Part shown: positions 42,986-56,419 of the stretch, in pieces | Layout of the letters: every line of letters starts with the position of its first letter | Numbering within the stretch: position 1 is the stretch's first letter | Translations under genes and position numbers: made by a program | Assembly: GCF_905475395.1 (NCBI RefSeq) | Contig: NC_058337.1 | Span: forward strand, 88,096,368 to 88,160,367 | Length of the DNA stretch: 64,000 nucleotides | From: Chrysoperla carnea | Lineage: Eukaryota > Arthropoda > Insecta > Neuroptera > Chrysopidae | Reading direction: 5' to 3' | Notes under the pieces: model-generated | Database searches by the model: none | Told to the model about the DNA's origin: nothing | Seen by the model: the letters and a program-made list of their open reading frames with translations, nothing else

Positions 42986-45900
42986 ATTTTCTAAGTTGTT
43001 TTATCTTTTATTAATTTTGATATACGCTACGAGTACTGTAATTTTTTATTAATTATAATATAAGTAACCAGTATGGGTTACTACATGGGTTTGTCATGGG
43101 TCACTATAAAAAACAAAAGTTTTTGTTGGTGATTTATTAACTTACTGTGTAACGCTCACTGTCAGGCTACTCACTGTGTAACTAAGTGATGGTGTAGATG
43201 CTCTCGAATGTATATTTGATTTCGTTTTTCCGAATGATTCACCAAGCGACTCAGTACTCAGAATTTCTTCTATCATCTATTGAAGAAGGAATTATTAATT
43301 TCAATACTTTTTTCGTATTTTTTTACATTACACAATGTTTAAAAATTTATTAGGATGAGTGATGTTTAGTTATGAAATTAAGAAAAGTAGTTTTAGTAAA
43401 GTATTACTTTTTATAATTTTATATAATTTGTAAATGATAAATAAACATATCTTGCAAATTTAAAATAAACATTAAGTTGAAGAATGTTCGTTGTCAACGG
43501 TTGTTTGGAAACTTAGCATGAACTAGTATTCTTGTGTTTGAGATTATTAGAATTTCTATCTTTAATAATTAGTCAAAAATTTTTCTATTAGGTACCTACT
43601 AAGGGTTTCATAAACCCAGGCTTAGGATACAGTAAGTTCAAGTTATACATTGTTGCCAACTTGAATATTTTAAACTTGTATATTTGGCGTTTTTTTCAGA
43701 ACTCTTCAGTATATCAAATGGATCTAATTTTTATTATTAATTTTATTTTTGTTTTTATTAGTTATCTGCATTTTCTTATACGCTGAAATTGTTTTTGTTC
43801 AGTAGGATTTATTTATAAATTAGATACTTGTAAATTTTACTTGAATTTAAAGAGGTTTAAGAGAATATGGTTACCTAGACCAACTCTAATATGGTACTGG
43901 AAACGAGTTAATCTATTATAACTAAAGATAATCGACCACTTGTAACTTTTTTAAGTGTAATTTGTCATTAGTTATGACTTTAATTTAACATAAAACTGAC
44001 ACCGATTAGTGCTTCAATTTTTGTGCATCCACAGCTCCTAAAATAATTATTCAAATTTAATGGCATTTTTAAAATGCTCCATCTAAATATAAAGACAAAA
44101 GGGATGGCGTTTTTTTTTCTGGAAAATATAACAAGAAAATTTCATTTTTCTGCTTGTATTTTTCCGATGTTTTATAATAAACGACACGTTTTATACTTAG
44201 ATTGTGCAAGTCAAATTGTATTTTATTTGATTAGCTTCGGTGTTATCAGTATTAAAAATTTCCTACTTTTATGGAACATATATTGTTTTCCATATCCTCT
44301 CAACCAAATTCTCAATTTAATCAGAGTTATGTTGTGACATCATTCAGTTAGTTTCTTTCAATCTTATATTTGTGTGACTTAACAAATTAAAAAAATGTAC
44401 ATGATAATTATGCTGTAAGAAAATGCGTATTCGAGTATTGAACCTTTTTTATTAATTCAAAATTCTTAACCAAATTAATAAGTAGTAAATAATTTATTGG
44501 TTTGAATAGAACGACCCATGTATTGTGGGTTTTCTGGACGAGAATCGTTGAATTTTCGTTAAGTGTGAATGTGGAAATTTTTATGTTTAATGAACTATAA
44601 TGTAATATATTTAAAAAAAAAATTTTCCACAAATTTAGACAGTAAAAACAATTATTTACAGGCTTTCAAGTATTGGCAAACGATTGATATTTTTTGTATC
44701 AAAATGAGTATACGGTTTGTTAATTGAACAATAGCCTGTTGAAGATATTTTGCCTTGGAAAAGCCATTCGAATTTTTTTATGTTTATACGAAGTAAGTTC
44801 CTATGTAACTACAAATTTTTAAAATAAACCAGGTATTGTGTTTCACATTGTACAAACAAAAAACAATAGATATTTGATTTTAGTTTGTTTTTCAAATGGT
44901 TTTTGAAAAATATTTAATAAAACCAGACCTATCGTCTTAATGAAACTTTGAGCTTAAATATTTTACCTCAATGATAGAGTTTATTTTTGTCATGTTTGTT
45001 ACAAAGTTATTATACAGTAGTAATTTATAATTGACACAATATTTAATTAATTATTATTACGATATTTATTAAACGAAACAAATACGATACAAATACAACC
45101 AAAATATCTTGAAAAAAATGCCTTTAAATATTATGTAAAATTAAAAAAATAATAAATATTAATAGATTATGGTTTTGAATGTAGTGGTTATTGGAATAAT
45201 TAAATTACATTCTTATGTTTTATTTTCAATATATTTGTGCTTTTTAAAAATTAGTGTTTTTTTCATTTTACAAAAACCATATCCTAAGTCTATCTAACTA
45301 AATTCAAAATCTTATTTCAGCAAATAGATCGGGTGATTTTAACAGAAAAAACGGAATGGCAGAATACAGTCTGCATTTTTAAATATGTACTTAAAATAGA
45401 GAAAGGAGTTTTAAATGTGGAAAGATCGAGCGCAAAGAGTAGATTTTTTATTAAATCAATAGAAAAAAGTTTCGGGCACAAGTCGTTTGTTATTTTGTAA
45501 AGAATAACGTGCGAATATAAATAATAATGTGCTAATATATAAATTTGCCTCGATCTGTTACGAGAAAAGAATCAGTTAGGAACATGAGCTATTTTTTAGC
45601 CAACTATGCAATGTACAACATCTACAACCACATGAAATTTTTCATTCCGCATTATGATTTGTCTATCAAATAAATGGGACAATTGTAAGATATTATGGTA
45701 GCTGACTGGGTATAAATCTTGACATATTGCAGAAAAGTCAAGCAAACATAACTTTGGTCCTATTAAATTATTAAAATGGAAAATGGAGATTATGAAAAAA
45801 TTTTTCTAATCACTTAAGCTGAAGAATTTTCACTGTACTGACAAAAAAGAAGAAAGAAAAGAAGTTGGTTTTTGAAAATCTTAAGTATGGAAAATATGAA

Positions 45901-46282
45901 CGAATAGAGACGTCATTGCACGATATCGCCATAGAGATTACATATATTTATATAAAGCTCTGTTTTTCAAGAAAGAGACGGGCAAAAATCTTTGAATGCT
46001 CTGTTCATAACTTCTTTGTTTTCTAAAAAATTTTAATTTAATTTTCAAATTTTGATATGGTATTAATTCTTCTTTTACATTTTTATGGGTAATGTAGCAA
46101 ATTCGATAGCAGCCATGTTTTTTTAAGTAGTTTTGTTTAAAGAGTTTAATGCTTCAAGGTTCAATAAAAATGATCTGACAGAAAGAAACATTAAATTAGG
46201 GGAAAATATTATTTTAGTGATGGAGCTCTACTGCTCACGAGTTTTTTTTAAATAGTTGTATATTCATAACTTTAATTTTATA

Positions 46283-46288
46283 TTTATT
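46283..46288 (-). terminator. Possible poly(A) signal of the 227-residue gene
   Basis: AATAAA on the minus strand 68 bases beyond the stop at 46356. Confidence 0.45.
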
Positions 46289-46355
46289 TCCATTTTATTT
46301 AATTGGTTTAAATTATCTACATTCAATGGTTGGTCTTAATATTTTGATATTTTTA

Positions 46356-49070
46356 TTAATTATTATTATCATTTTGATATTCGTTATTATATTGATCTTC
46401 AGTATTATAATTTTGTTCCTTGGATGCATACTCTTCATCTGTATATTTTCCTGTGATGAAATTGTATGACCGATATAGTTTTCTTTTTAAATTTTGCACA
46501 TTTCTCAGTTTTTCCTCAATACCATCATCCACAAATTTATGTTGACAAGATTCATTCCCCATTATAACTCTGGGCTTGTATAATGCTGGATCTTCTTTAG
46601 GTAAAGTTACCTTAAATTATATATTTTTTGAAATTGAATCAAAATTAAGTATGTGGGGAGTGGGGCAGAATGAATGAAATGAAAATTTCTCCCCTTCACT
46701 TCCTGAACCGGAGCTCCGTATCATCTTTGAAATTTATTTTATTGAACTCCTCCAGCTTTTAGTAATAGTCATGTATAAGTGTCTTGACAAAATAATTATT
46801 TTATATTTTTTAGTACAAAAAAGCTTGTCAAATAATTTGCCTGGGATCGTATATAAACTGTAGAACACATTTGGAATGGTATTGGTGTTTATTCATAGAC
46901 ATAGAGACTGAACGTTCCCATCCAACTGTACAGAAAATATAAGCATAAATTTATAAGAGAGGGGAAGCTATTGTGCGGCCAGTTGATTTTTCTCTATGTC
47001 TATGTTACTTGCTTACAGAAAAGAGACAGGCAGTGGCCGCACGATTGCTTCTCTCTTTCTAGAGAGTGGGCAAATTCTTGAGGATATTGCTTAGTCCATT
47101 CTCTATGTCTTTGTGTTCATTATACGATGTATTTGCCGAAAAAAAACCTTCTTAAAAATTTTTTTAAAGCCTTCTTACTCCGTAATTTATAATATATGTT
47201 GGATTAATGTAATCTGATTTCATTACACTGGTGTAGTCTGCATTTTCCACTCGAATTTTTTCTATTTTCAAAATATTATCGATTTTCCTAAAATTAAAAG
47301 TTAATACTTTTGAATGCAAAGATAAAATTTTTTTTTGTAACAATGCAAGAAAAAAGAAATGAGACCGGTATTTAGCTCGAAAATGTGTCGATGTGCCCTT
47401 AGATTTACTTATATTCCATAATAGTGTTATATACAGGGTAGGCCATTTAATTTATACACCTAAATATCTTGTTTTGTAATTAGCCAATCAAAAATGAACA
47501 AAACTTGAACAAGTTGCAGAGTTTGATGAGGGACATTATGTTTTGACATCAGATTGGACGTGGTTCTGCGGGTTTCTTTAATAACCAATGGACTATCTTT
47601 AAACAGTAAGAGATAGTTCACTTTAAATTTGAAAGTTGATTCTCATAAATAAACGAACAATTTTTGATCAAAACAATTTTTCAAGTGTTTAGATGGAGTC
47701 TGGAAATATCTTACCCTGAATAAGTGTAATAATCAATTTTTGGTTTGGTATGTATGATATTTTTATATCTATGCGATTTTAACTCTATTTGTTGAGTCAT
47801 ATCATGTGTTGTTGTAGAAAAATCACGATGGGTTTCTGTATTACCAAAAGTTTTATACTTTGCTTCTCTTATGTTCTCTGGGAAATCTAATTTATAATCG
47901 TACGGTAAAGCTTCTTGATAATTGAACCAATTTGCAATTTTAATTTTAGGATTTGTATATCCTAATTTTGCATTTAAAAGTCTTGGTACCTTATTTTCTG
48001 GTTTTGGTAAGCCAAACTGTAAAATTTAAAGCAGACTGTGTGTGAAACTCTGAATATGTTTTAAACTTGTTTTTAAAGATTTTGTTACTATTACAATTAA
48101 ACTAAATTTCTAAAAAGAAAAAATTAATGCATCTTTGAAATTTTCCACAGTTGTTTATTAGCGTGTACACACTTTATAAAAAAAAGTCGACCTCTCAGGG
48201 GCGTATTTAACCCCATTTTTTTAGGGTATTTGGGGGCTTTAATCATTTTTTTACATATACAAAAAAACTATGCCAAACAATTTCAAATTGAAAACAAAGA
48301 CTATCACGTTAGAGATTTCACCTCGCTTCCTCTCACTTATTGCCGCTTTTGTCCACAACTTACAGACTACTAAGTTTTGGTGAGGAACCCTAACTTTTTG
48401 AAAATAAAATATGGCCCATGTTATTTGGTGATAATGTATCTATGGGTGAAAGAATTTTTAAAATAGGTCCAGCAGTTTTTGAAAAAAGTAATAAAAAAAT
48501 CAAATATTTTCGTTTTATATAGTTAGTGTAGATGTAGATTCTTGATTTTAAGAGAATAAACTACTTATTTCTGGGTAATTGAGCAGTTGTAAGCTGTTAC
48601 ACAAAGATTCACTTTTTTTTCTGTTTTAGTCTCTATTTTTTTTCAGATTGACCATTAAATGAGATTTTATGTTAATCTTCTCAGCTAGTGAGAGCACGCA
48701 AATGTTAATATTTGCTCATCAGGAAATCGGGAACGCTCTTGATGTTTTCTTCCGATGAGCCGTTTAAAGTAAAACAGGGTATTACCGTAGTAGTTGACAA
48801 AATCAGATTGGATCAAAGCTAAGGTCATTTTCATCAAAGCTAAAATAATAAATAAGTGAGATTTATAATTATCGAATATCGAAATATTACAATAACTGTT
48901 ATAGGTTAGGAGTATGCTTTGTATGCTTGTTATAGCTGAAAGGGATTATCCGCTTTTACCCTAATGTTGCTTTGTATAATGTGTGGATTTTACTACTATG
49001 TATTTTGTTTGAATTGTTGAATATTTTGAATAATTATTATGTTTGTAATTACCTGAAATTCTTTAACCAT
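46356..49070 (-). CDS. Unrecognised four-exon gene, 227 residues
   Basis: Assembled from splice signals: 49070-49053 (ATG; MVKEFQ), 48016-47715, 47287-47179 and 46610-46356, with phases 0, 2, 0 matching at every junction and consensus donors (CAG/GTAATT, CAGG/GTAAGA, GGA/GTAAGA). The protein starts MVKEFQFGLPKPENKVPRLL. It contains IKIANWFNYQEALPYDYKLD, FPENIREAKYKTFG, YTSVMKSDYINPTYIINYG and KEDPALYKPRVIMGNE, and ends in an Asn/Tyr/Glu-rich low-complexity tail. There is no signal peptide, membrane segment or known domain visible to me. The many short Tyr/Pro/Asn-containing patches are reminiscent of small ciliary microtubule-associated proteins, but this is impression only. The consistent phases make the gene model itself convincing. 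Confidence 0.72.
46895..47112. mobile_element. Possible MITE inside intron of the unrecognised gene
   Basis: Outer inverted motifs AGACATAGAGACTG and (reversed) AGACATAGAGAATG flank an inner inverted pair: AAGAGAGGGGAAGCTATTGT with GCGGCCA against AAGAGAGAAGCAATCGTGCG with GCCA in reverse. Arms are imperfect. Class not assigned. Confidence 0.4.
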
Positions 49071-49579
49071 TTTAAAACAATCCAGTCGTTGTTTAATAAA
49101 TTTAATATAATTGTGTTTCTTTTGATGAGATATGTTATTAATTAATAAAATATTTATAAATTATTATTAAATATGCAGGGCGCATATTTATAATAATATG
49201 CAATTTATATTATTAAAAGCTATTTCTAAGTATTTATTGTATAAAATTTGATTTAAAAATCAATATTCAAAACATGCTAACTAGATCGAGAAACCATTAA
49301 CTTGAAATTATATAGCTTCATTTTGGCGTTCTAAAAGTTGTCTCAAAAGTCTCATAAAATATCGTGTCTCCATCGTAAGTTAGTATTTAAAGTAAAAGCT
49401 AAAAAAAATCAGTTTTTCGTTATTATCTCGATGTCTATTGCTCCAATGATGTTAACATCTGTTATAAAAATTGTAGAACATACAATTTGCAACAAATTTT
49501 ATTGGGATTATTTTTTCATTCCCGAAACTGTTTTTGAGATAGAGGGCGGTGAACGCCATAATTGAAGCTGACCAGGATT

Positions 49580-50124
49580 GCCAGAAAAATATTCAGCAAA
49601 AATATTGACCTATGTTGCTCATTTACGAACTCGACCCCACTTTTTACGTCTTTAATAGGCTATAAAAATTTCAGCTTGATATCTCTTCCTTTTTGAGTTG
49701 TCATGCTTACGGACAGACAGACGGACAGACAACCGGAAATGAACTAATTGGGTGATTTTATGAACTCCTATACCAAAATTTTATTGATAGCATAAATATT
49801 TTTATGCGTTAAAAACTTGAGACTAAACTTAATATACTAATAATGATATATTTCATATATACATGGTATAAATGTTCCTTATAAAAAATAAACAACTTTT
49901 GTTTGAAACATTTTTTCATAAACATCACTTTATTATCACATTACCCTTGAGGGCGCAAATCAGGTGCAAATTATATAGTGTATATTATATGGTAATATCA
50001 GTTCTGTGTGGCTATCTACTTACATGACGTAAAAAAAACAAACGATTCCGTAATCAATACTGGCTATACATGGTATTTCAACAATTAACTAAGTCAATTG
50101 TTTGTTTCACTTGTTTTTTTAGTC
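49580..50124. mobile_element. Rearranged copies of the ~570-bp family, halves in opposite orientation
   Basis: 49580-49872 matches the terminal part seen at 57530-57802 in the same orientation (GACAGACGGACAGACAACCG, ending CATATATACATGGTATA). It is followed directly by 49873-50124, which matches the opposite end of the family as it reads at 58515-58752 (AACAACTTTTGTTTGAAACA ... ACATGGTATTTCAACAATTA ... CACTTGTTTT). The two halves therefore point in opposite directions, through inversion or insertion of one copy against another. Confidence 0.7.
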
Positions 50125-50496
50125 TTCGAGTATTTTGGAGACTTTCTTTTTTTTATGAAGTATGGAGATGTTTTTTTTTAATCTACGATTTAGTAATTGG
50201 GGATTGCTAAAAAATTGCTAAAAAGAGTCATGATTTTTAGTAATTGGGTAGTTCATGGGTCATTTCATAATAAATAGAAAAATTGTTTATTTTTATAATA
50301 AAACATCTTTTATTTTTTGTTTTAAAATTTATATTGAAGTCAGTTTATAGATAAATATGCAGATTACCTATTATTATTTCTATGAACGTTTGTGTAATTT
50401 GAAAAAATTTTCTTAAACATACTATGCAGGATATTTAAATGATTAACTCTGTTAGTTTTTACATTTACTTGTTTTCAATTAGTAATGATTGAGTCG

Positions 50497-50735
50497 TTTA
50501 AAATGACTCGTTTAAGATTTCGTCAGCTCAATTTCTTAGGTCATATTATTAGAAAAAGTGCCTATCTATACGATATTCTTACAGGAAACATTTTTGGATC
50601 CTTGGCAAGAGGAAGAAAACGTCATAGTTATCTTAAAATTAAACATGCCAAATATTGACAGTCTTCATCTCGCCGACAGCGATGGGTGGAGAATGCCATG
50701 ATCACCAACGTTTGTTAGTCAAACATGGTACTTCA
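50497..50735 (+). mobile_element. Decayed LINE (non-LTR retrotransposon) 3' coding fragment
   Basis: Reading from 50501 gives MTRLRFRQLNFLGHIIRKSA, then LTGNIFGSLARGRKRHS, the typical region after reverse transcriptase palm and thumb (RxLxFLGHIxR ... G-RGRKR). It hits a TGA soon after KHAKY. After a shift of frame, LADSDGWRM follows, the usual 'DRxGWR' tail, again with a stop. So the copy is broken by at least one frameshift and stops. Clade not assignable. Confidence 0.6.
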
Positions 50736-50747
50736 ATGATACTAATA

Positions 50748-51069
50748 CAGTAGAATCTCGATAAGTTAAAGTCCAAGGGAAACACAAAATATTTTAAGTT
50801 ATAGAGGTTTTAAGTTATCAAGTGTCTATGTTAAATAAAGGTTAATATAGAGGTATGTACATGTTTCTATGTACCCTAGTTAATATAGAGGTATGTACAT
50901 GTTTCTATGTAGTTACTGAGAGCCTATACAGAGATTATTTATTTAAGTTATAGAGGTTGCGTCTTTTAAGTTATAGAGGTTTTGGGCTCTGATGGGAAGG
51001 GAACATAGTATTTTTTGAAGTAACAGAGGTTTTTATGTTACCGAGGTTTAAGTTATCGAGATTCTACTG
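50748..51069. mobile_element. pogo/Tigger-like MITE with TA target site
   Basis: The left end CAGTAGAATCTCGATAAGTT and the inverse of the right end (CAGTAGAATCTCGATAACTT) give terminal repeats of about 23 bp, flanked by TA on both sides. CAGTAGAA-CTCGATAA ends are characteristic of pogo-related Tc1/mariner elements. The interior repeats the phrase TTTAAGTTATAGAGGTT several times and has a 38-bp tandem duplication at 50841-50916. Non-coding. Confidence 0.75.
50841..50916. repeat. 38-bp tandem duplication inside the pogo-like MITE
   Basis: The unit GTTAATATAGAGGTATGTAC followed by ATGTTTCTATGTA is present at 50841 and again at 50879 with little change. Confidence 0.85.
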
Positions 51070-51377
51070 TATTAATAAATTATATGATTGTAAATAAACA
51101 TAATTATTTTATTATTTTATATGATACTTCAAAAACCTTGAAAATGTTAACATATTTTACCATAATAGCTTCATTATATTTTAACATCAAGGTCAATAAT
51201 ATATTTTTATATTCTACAAGAAAATGAATAGCTTATGATAATATTACCGTCATTCTTGGCATAACATGCAACTTTAAAAAAAAGAAAGAAAAAGGATCAT
51301 CTATCAAGAGTACCATGAAAATTGCGTTTTCCAAATGACCGATTCCATTCACCATCTATTTAAATTATTTTTTATAT

Positions 51378-51703
51378 CTGGATGACCGAGCTTTGCTCGG
51401 TTATTCGCCAATAGATGTCAGCAAGAGTCATATTTTTCACTTTAGACTACTCAAACGCCTCCTTTTTGTTATGTTATAATTTGCATTGTATTTCATTAAC
51501 TACGTTATACACCAATAGATGTCTGATGAATTTTTCATGAAAAGACCGATAAATCGACATTTCTGATAAATGACACCTAGCTAGATCGACTTATCGCCCC
51601 AAAAAACCCCTACATACTCATTTTCATGAAAATCGTTGGAGCCATTTCCAAGATCGTTGATATATATATATATACAAGAATTGCTCGTTTAAATATATAA
51701 GAT
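51378..51703 (-). mobile_element. Second copy of the Helitron-like element, one internal unit
   Basis: On the minus strand it reads from the TTTAAACGAGCAATTCTTG leader through a short TA run and one unit (GGCTCCAACGATTTTCATGA ...) to the CCGAGCAAAGCTCGG hairpin and TCATCCAG. It differs from the 11.2-kb copy mainly by having one unit instead of two and about eight or nine TA repeats. Confidence 0.65.
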
Positions 51704-52574
51704 AAATTATTACATTATTACTAGCTCGATCTATGAGGAATTATGCAGAATTAGGAATTATTCTTTTTATTTATAGGCAATTTTATTACAGATATGATAT
51801 ACAAATTACATAATGAACAAAATTAAATTAAATTAAAATATTATTTCTCTAATGCTAGCCTGTTTTTTCCTAACCGGTTTTTTAGGAAGATATCGCGTAC
51901 TCAGGAGTAATCAGCCTAGAGAAATAATATATAACATTTATAATCACATACTTATAAATAGAGTGTTCTATTTTATTCTGCTAAGTTAAACTTTTCTTCA
52001 ACAAAGCGTTTTCGGCAAAAAAAGATCCGAGCATAAGTTGACAACCTCGGGGAGTGGGGCCTTGATGTAAACAGGATTATTAAGAACATTTTTTTTAAAC
52101 CTGCATATATTGTTTTTTTGTACAATTTTAATCCTAACTAGTTAGAAGTGAGTGTCTATATCATGTCTATATGTTTTACTGTCTACATTCAGATTAATAA
52201 TCCATCAGATGTATACATTCTTAAAATAGTAGGGTAAAATGTAGTATACCTAGAGTCTGATGCATCTTGAATGATTTCTTCTCGTAGTTTCCCGGCGAAT
52301 GGTTTTATTGACTATGAATCTGAGAGTGGAATTTGAATCTCTGGATAGGGTCAGTTGTCCCTACCTGCCCATGCTTGGCGATGCCCATGGTTAAAATAAT
52401 ACTAAACATTTTATTTGAACTAAACATTATATCATTATCTTTCCATAATTTCATTTTTGTATTCGTTATAATAAAAATATTACAATCCTAAAAATCCAAC
52501 GGAAATCAATACATATATGTATATCTATCCTCACAATAAAGACAATAAAAAAGTTAAAAACAGATTGTTGAGAT

Positions 52575-52580
52575 TTTATT
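52575..52580 (-). terminator. Probable poly(A) signal of the GST gene
   Basis: AATAAA on the minus strand about 100 bases past the stop codon. Confidence 0.5.
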
Positions 52581-52677
52581 AATAAAATTTTCAATTACAA
52601 AAAAAAAAATTAATATAATATGATAATTAATGATCAATGATGGTTTCAGTGTTTTCATAGTGCGTGACGAAAAAATG

Positions 52678-53897
<1,220 letters not shown>

Positions 53898-54132
53898 TCA
53901 ACTCAGTACAATGTATAAAATTATACTCGGAGATAATTTATGAATAATCACTTATTTATCATAATAAATGCCGGCATAAATATCTACTCAAAATATCTCC
54001 CACTCTTTACTTATTTATTATTTAAATAGAGGTGTAACTATTTATGCTGTAATTGTATCTTTTCAGTGGCGTATTAAAATTTTATTTTGAGATTAGCGGC
54101 GTTCGAACATTTTATGGATAAAATCCATGGGC

Positions 54133-54172
54133 ATATATGTGTGATTAAAGGATACTTTAATCACACATATAT
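54133..54172. repeat. Perfect 18-bp palindrome with 4-base loop, upstream of GstS1
   Basis: ATATATGTGTGATTAAAG, loop GATA, then CTTTAATCACACATATAT. The arms match exactly. It lies about 245 bases upstream of the GST start codon. It could be a cruciform-forming site, a dyad protein-binding site or a tiny element; the sequence alone does not decide. Confidence 0.8.
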
Positions 54173-54510
54173 ATTAAACGAATTATACCACCGAATTTTA
54201 ATTCTTTTTGATATTTTTGATGTATTGTGTGCTCAGTTTATGCACAATTCAATATTTAAATAAATATGCTTCAAGTAATTTAAAATAAAAGCTGCTCAGA
54301 ATTGTCCAATTTACCTGAATATGTAAAAAATATTAAAAAATATCATTTTTTAATGAACTCTGGACAATTTAGGTCGCCTTATGATGAATTCACACTAGAG
54401 CGAGGGGGCAACTATATAAATCTCAAACTCTATAAAATTATAATCATTATTAATAAGTAGTTAGCGGATCATAAATTTGGTTCCATTTCATACCATTCAT
54501 TGCAAAATCT

Positions 54511-54950
54511 TATTGGAATTTTTTTTGAAACCCACTAATTTTGTAGTTGTTCTTTTCAGCTGCGATGCCAGTTTTTCGCTAGTTATCACTTTTGTGCTTA
54601 ATTCTGGGACCAGGACTCCATATTCTTAAAACATATTATAGCCAGGTTAATTTTGATCACAAATTTGAAAAGAATGACCCAAATTTAGTAGGATTACATA
54701 CTTGGTTTATCAAAATTGGATAAAGTTTGGATATGATAGAGCAAAAATTAAATTTTTTGGATTCTGATGACGTCATAAAGTTAAAAAATTCGATTTTTTT
54801 GATAACACAGGCAAATGTGCTCTGATATTATTGGAATTTTTTTTGAAACCCACTAATTTTGAGTCGTTCTTTTCAGCTGTGATGCTAGTTTTTCGCTAGT
54901 TACCACTTATGTGCGTAATATCGGGATCAGAACTCCACATTCTTGAAATT
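54511..54950. repeat. Direct repeat of about 120 bp with 318-bp period
   Basis: TATTGGAATTTTTTTTGAAA followed by CCCACTAATTTTG, TTCTTTTCAGCTG and TTTTTCGCTAGTTA occurs at 54511 and again at 54829 with scattered differences. This indicates a tandem duplication, the second copy being incomplete, or two insertions of one repeat. The frame at 54943-55203 starts at its edge and has no known domain. Confidence 0.75.
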
Positions 54951-55874
54951 TTTCAGAGCTATCCATATGAAATTTTTCGTATTTTTCCCACTACGTGCAA
55001 AGAGTTGTATTCACAAAACTTTCACTTGGAAGATATTTTTGAAATTTTACAAGTATCTTAAAAACGAAAAATTGGTGATGCTTATCAAATTGGAGAGGAA
55101 AATTAAAGCTATCGTGAGGAAAATTAAAGCTACCTTGAGAGAATATCCTTTTTCTATATTCGAAGGTATACGTGAGTCTATTGCTATATCGAAAAAAGAT
55201 TAATAAAAAAACTAAAAAATTATAACTAAAGACTAAATAGTGTTAAATATTATTGAAGACAAAAAATCTGAATCAAATTTTGATAATTTTACCCAAAATT
55301 CAAATTGAGTTTAAAGTACCCCAAAATGCAAGCTACAATCGCTTACCTTCGAACTACATGCAGATAAACAATTTTTGAAGTTGTTGTGGAGTGAAAAATT
55401 GTTTATCAATAATTTTGAAGTGTTATGTACGGAGAATTTAAATACGTTTACCTGAAGGCACTACAGAAGCTCTATATACATTACACATTATAGCATACAT
55501 GCATATGCTCTCAATGACCAAATTAATTTTATGTCCAGGTTTGAACCCTAGACGAACGAGTCAATATTTGTATGCCCCAAAAGTATGCGTAGAACTAAAC
55601 AATATTATTAAGCTGCGTTAAGAAATATATATGGATATATGGATAATAATTGATACATACGAAATAAGAAATCAATACCTACTCTTATAGGTGGGTTAAG
55701 CATACTATTTTACCACCATAGGTCAGAAAGTTAAACGCCCTGACATATGTGATGAAAATTTATATTGCATACGCCATGGTTGAATTAACAAGCTTGAAAA
55801 CTTCAATGAAATAAGTCCTTGAACTAAGAACCTTCAATTTAAGGCAACATGAAGCTACGAAGGAGACTAGGATA

Positions 55875-56185
55875 AGGTAGTACTATCGGTAATAGACTTT
55901 GAATTCAGAATTTAATGAAACTTGGCATAGTTGTCCATTATTATATCATAATTAACCAGTTAAATTTTTAGGGGCCTTCAGAGAACTGAAAATCTGAACG
56001 TCCAGTTTTGTGAAATAAAATAAAATCTGTGATTTCCCATAAGGATCAAATGAGAAAATATCTTTTTTTCAGTTCTCGGAAGGCCCCTAAAAATTTGATT
56101 GGTTATATTATGATATAATAATGGACATACTATGCCAAGTTTCATTAAATGCTGAATGCAAAGTCCATTACCGATAGTACTACCT
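55875..56185. mobile_element. Long-TIR MITE with TA target duplication
   Basis: Both ends read AGGTAGTACTATCGGTAATR inward and continue through AATGAAACTTGGCATAGT and TTTTTAGGGGCCTTC, giving inverted repeats of about 115 bp in a 311-bp element. The flanking dinucleotide is TA on each side, as in Tc1/mariner-type insertions. It lies 235 bp downstream of the RSPH10B stop. Non-coding. Confidence 0.8.
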
Positions 56186-56419
56186 TAAATGATTAACGTA
56201 AGTTGCTGAGAACAGAAATTAAATATTATGAATCTTAAATCGACTTTATTTAATTTATTATTGAAACTCTACATTTTATTAATACAATTATTATGTTTTT
56301 TTTAAATTTTTAATTATATGCATTATTATTATTTTTTAATATTTAATTATATTCGAATTATTTCCCTCCTGTTTTTTCTTATAGTCTATAGAATATAAAT
56401 TAGAATCATCGTCAAATTC

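Larger units (their letters stand above)
38580..46355. other. 7.8-kb gene-poor interval, partly T-rich on the + strand
   Basis: No exon with recognisable protein content was found on either strand. Between roughly 42.2 and 45.3 kb the plus strand has clearly more T than A over long stretches, as in 3' UTRs or non-coding RNAs, but no gene model can be drawn. A small inverted-repeat element lies at 42774-42985. Confidence 0.4.
49071..52677. other. Repeat-rich intergenic region before the GST gene
   Basis: Contains, in order, the rearranged repeat pair, LINE fragment, pogo-like MITE and Helitron-like copy listed here. No host exon was found. The frame at 49338-49565 precedes and overlaps the repeat and shows no domain. 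Confidence 0.6.
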
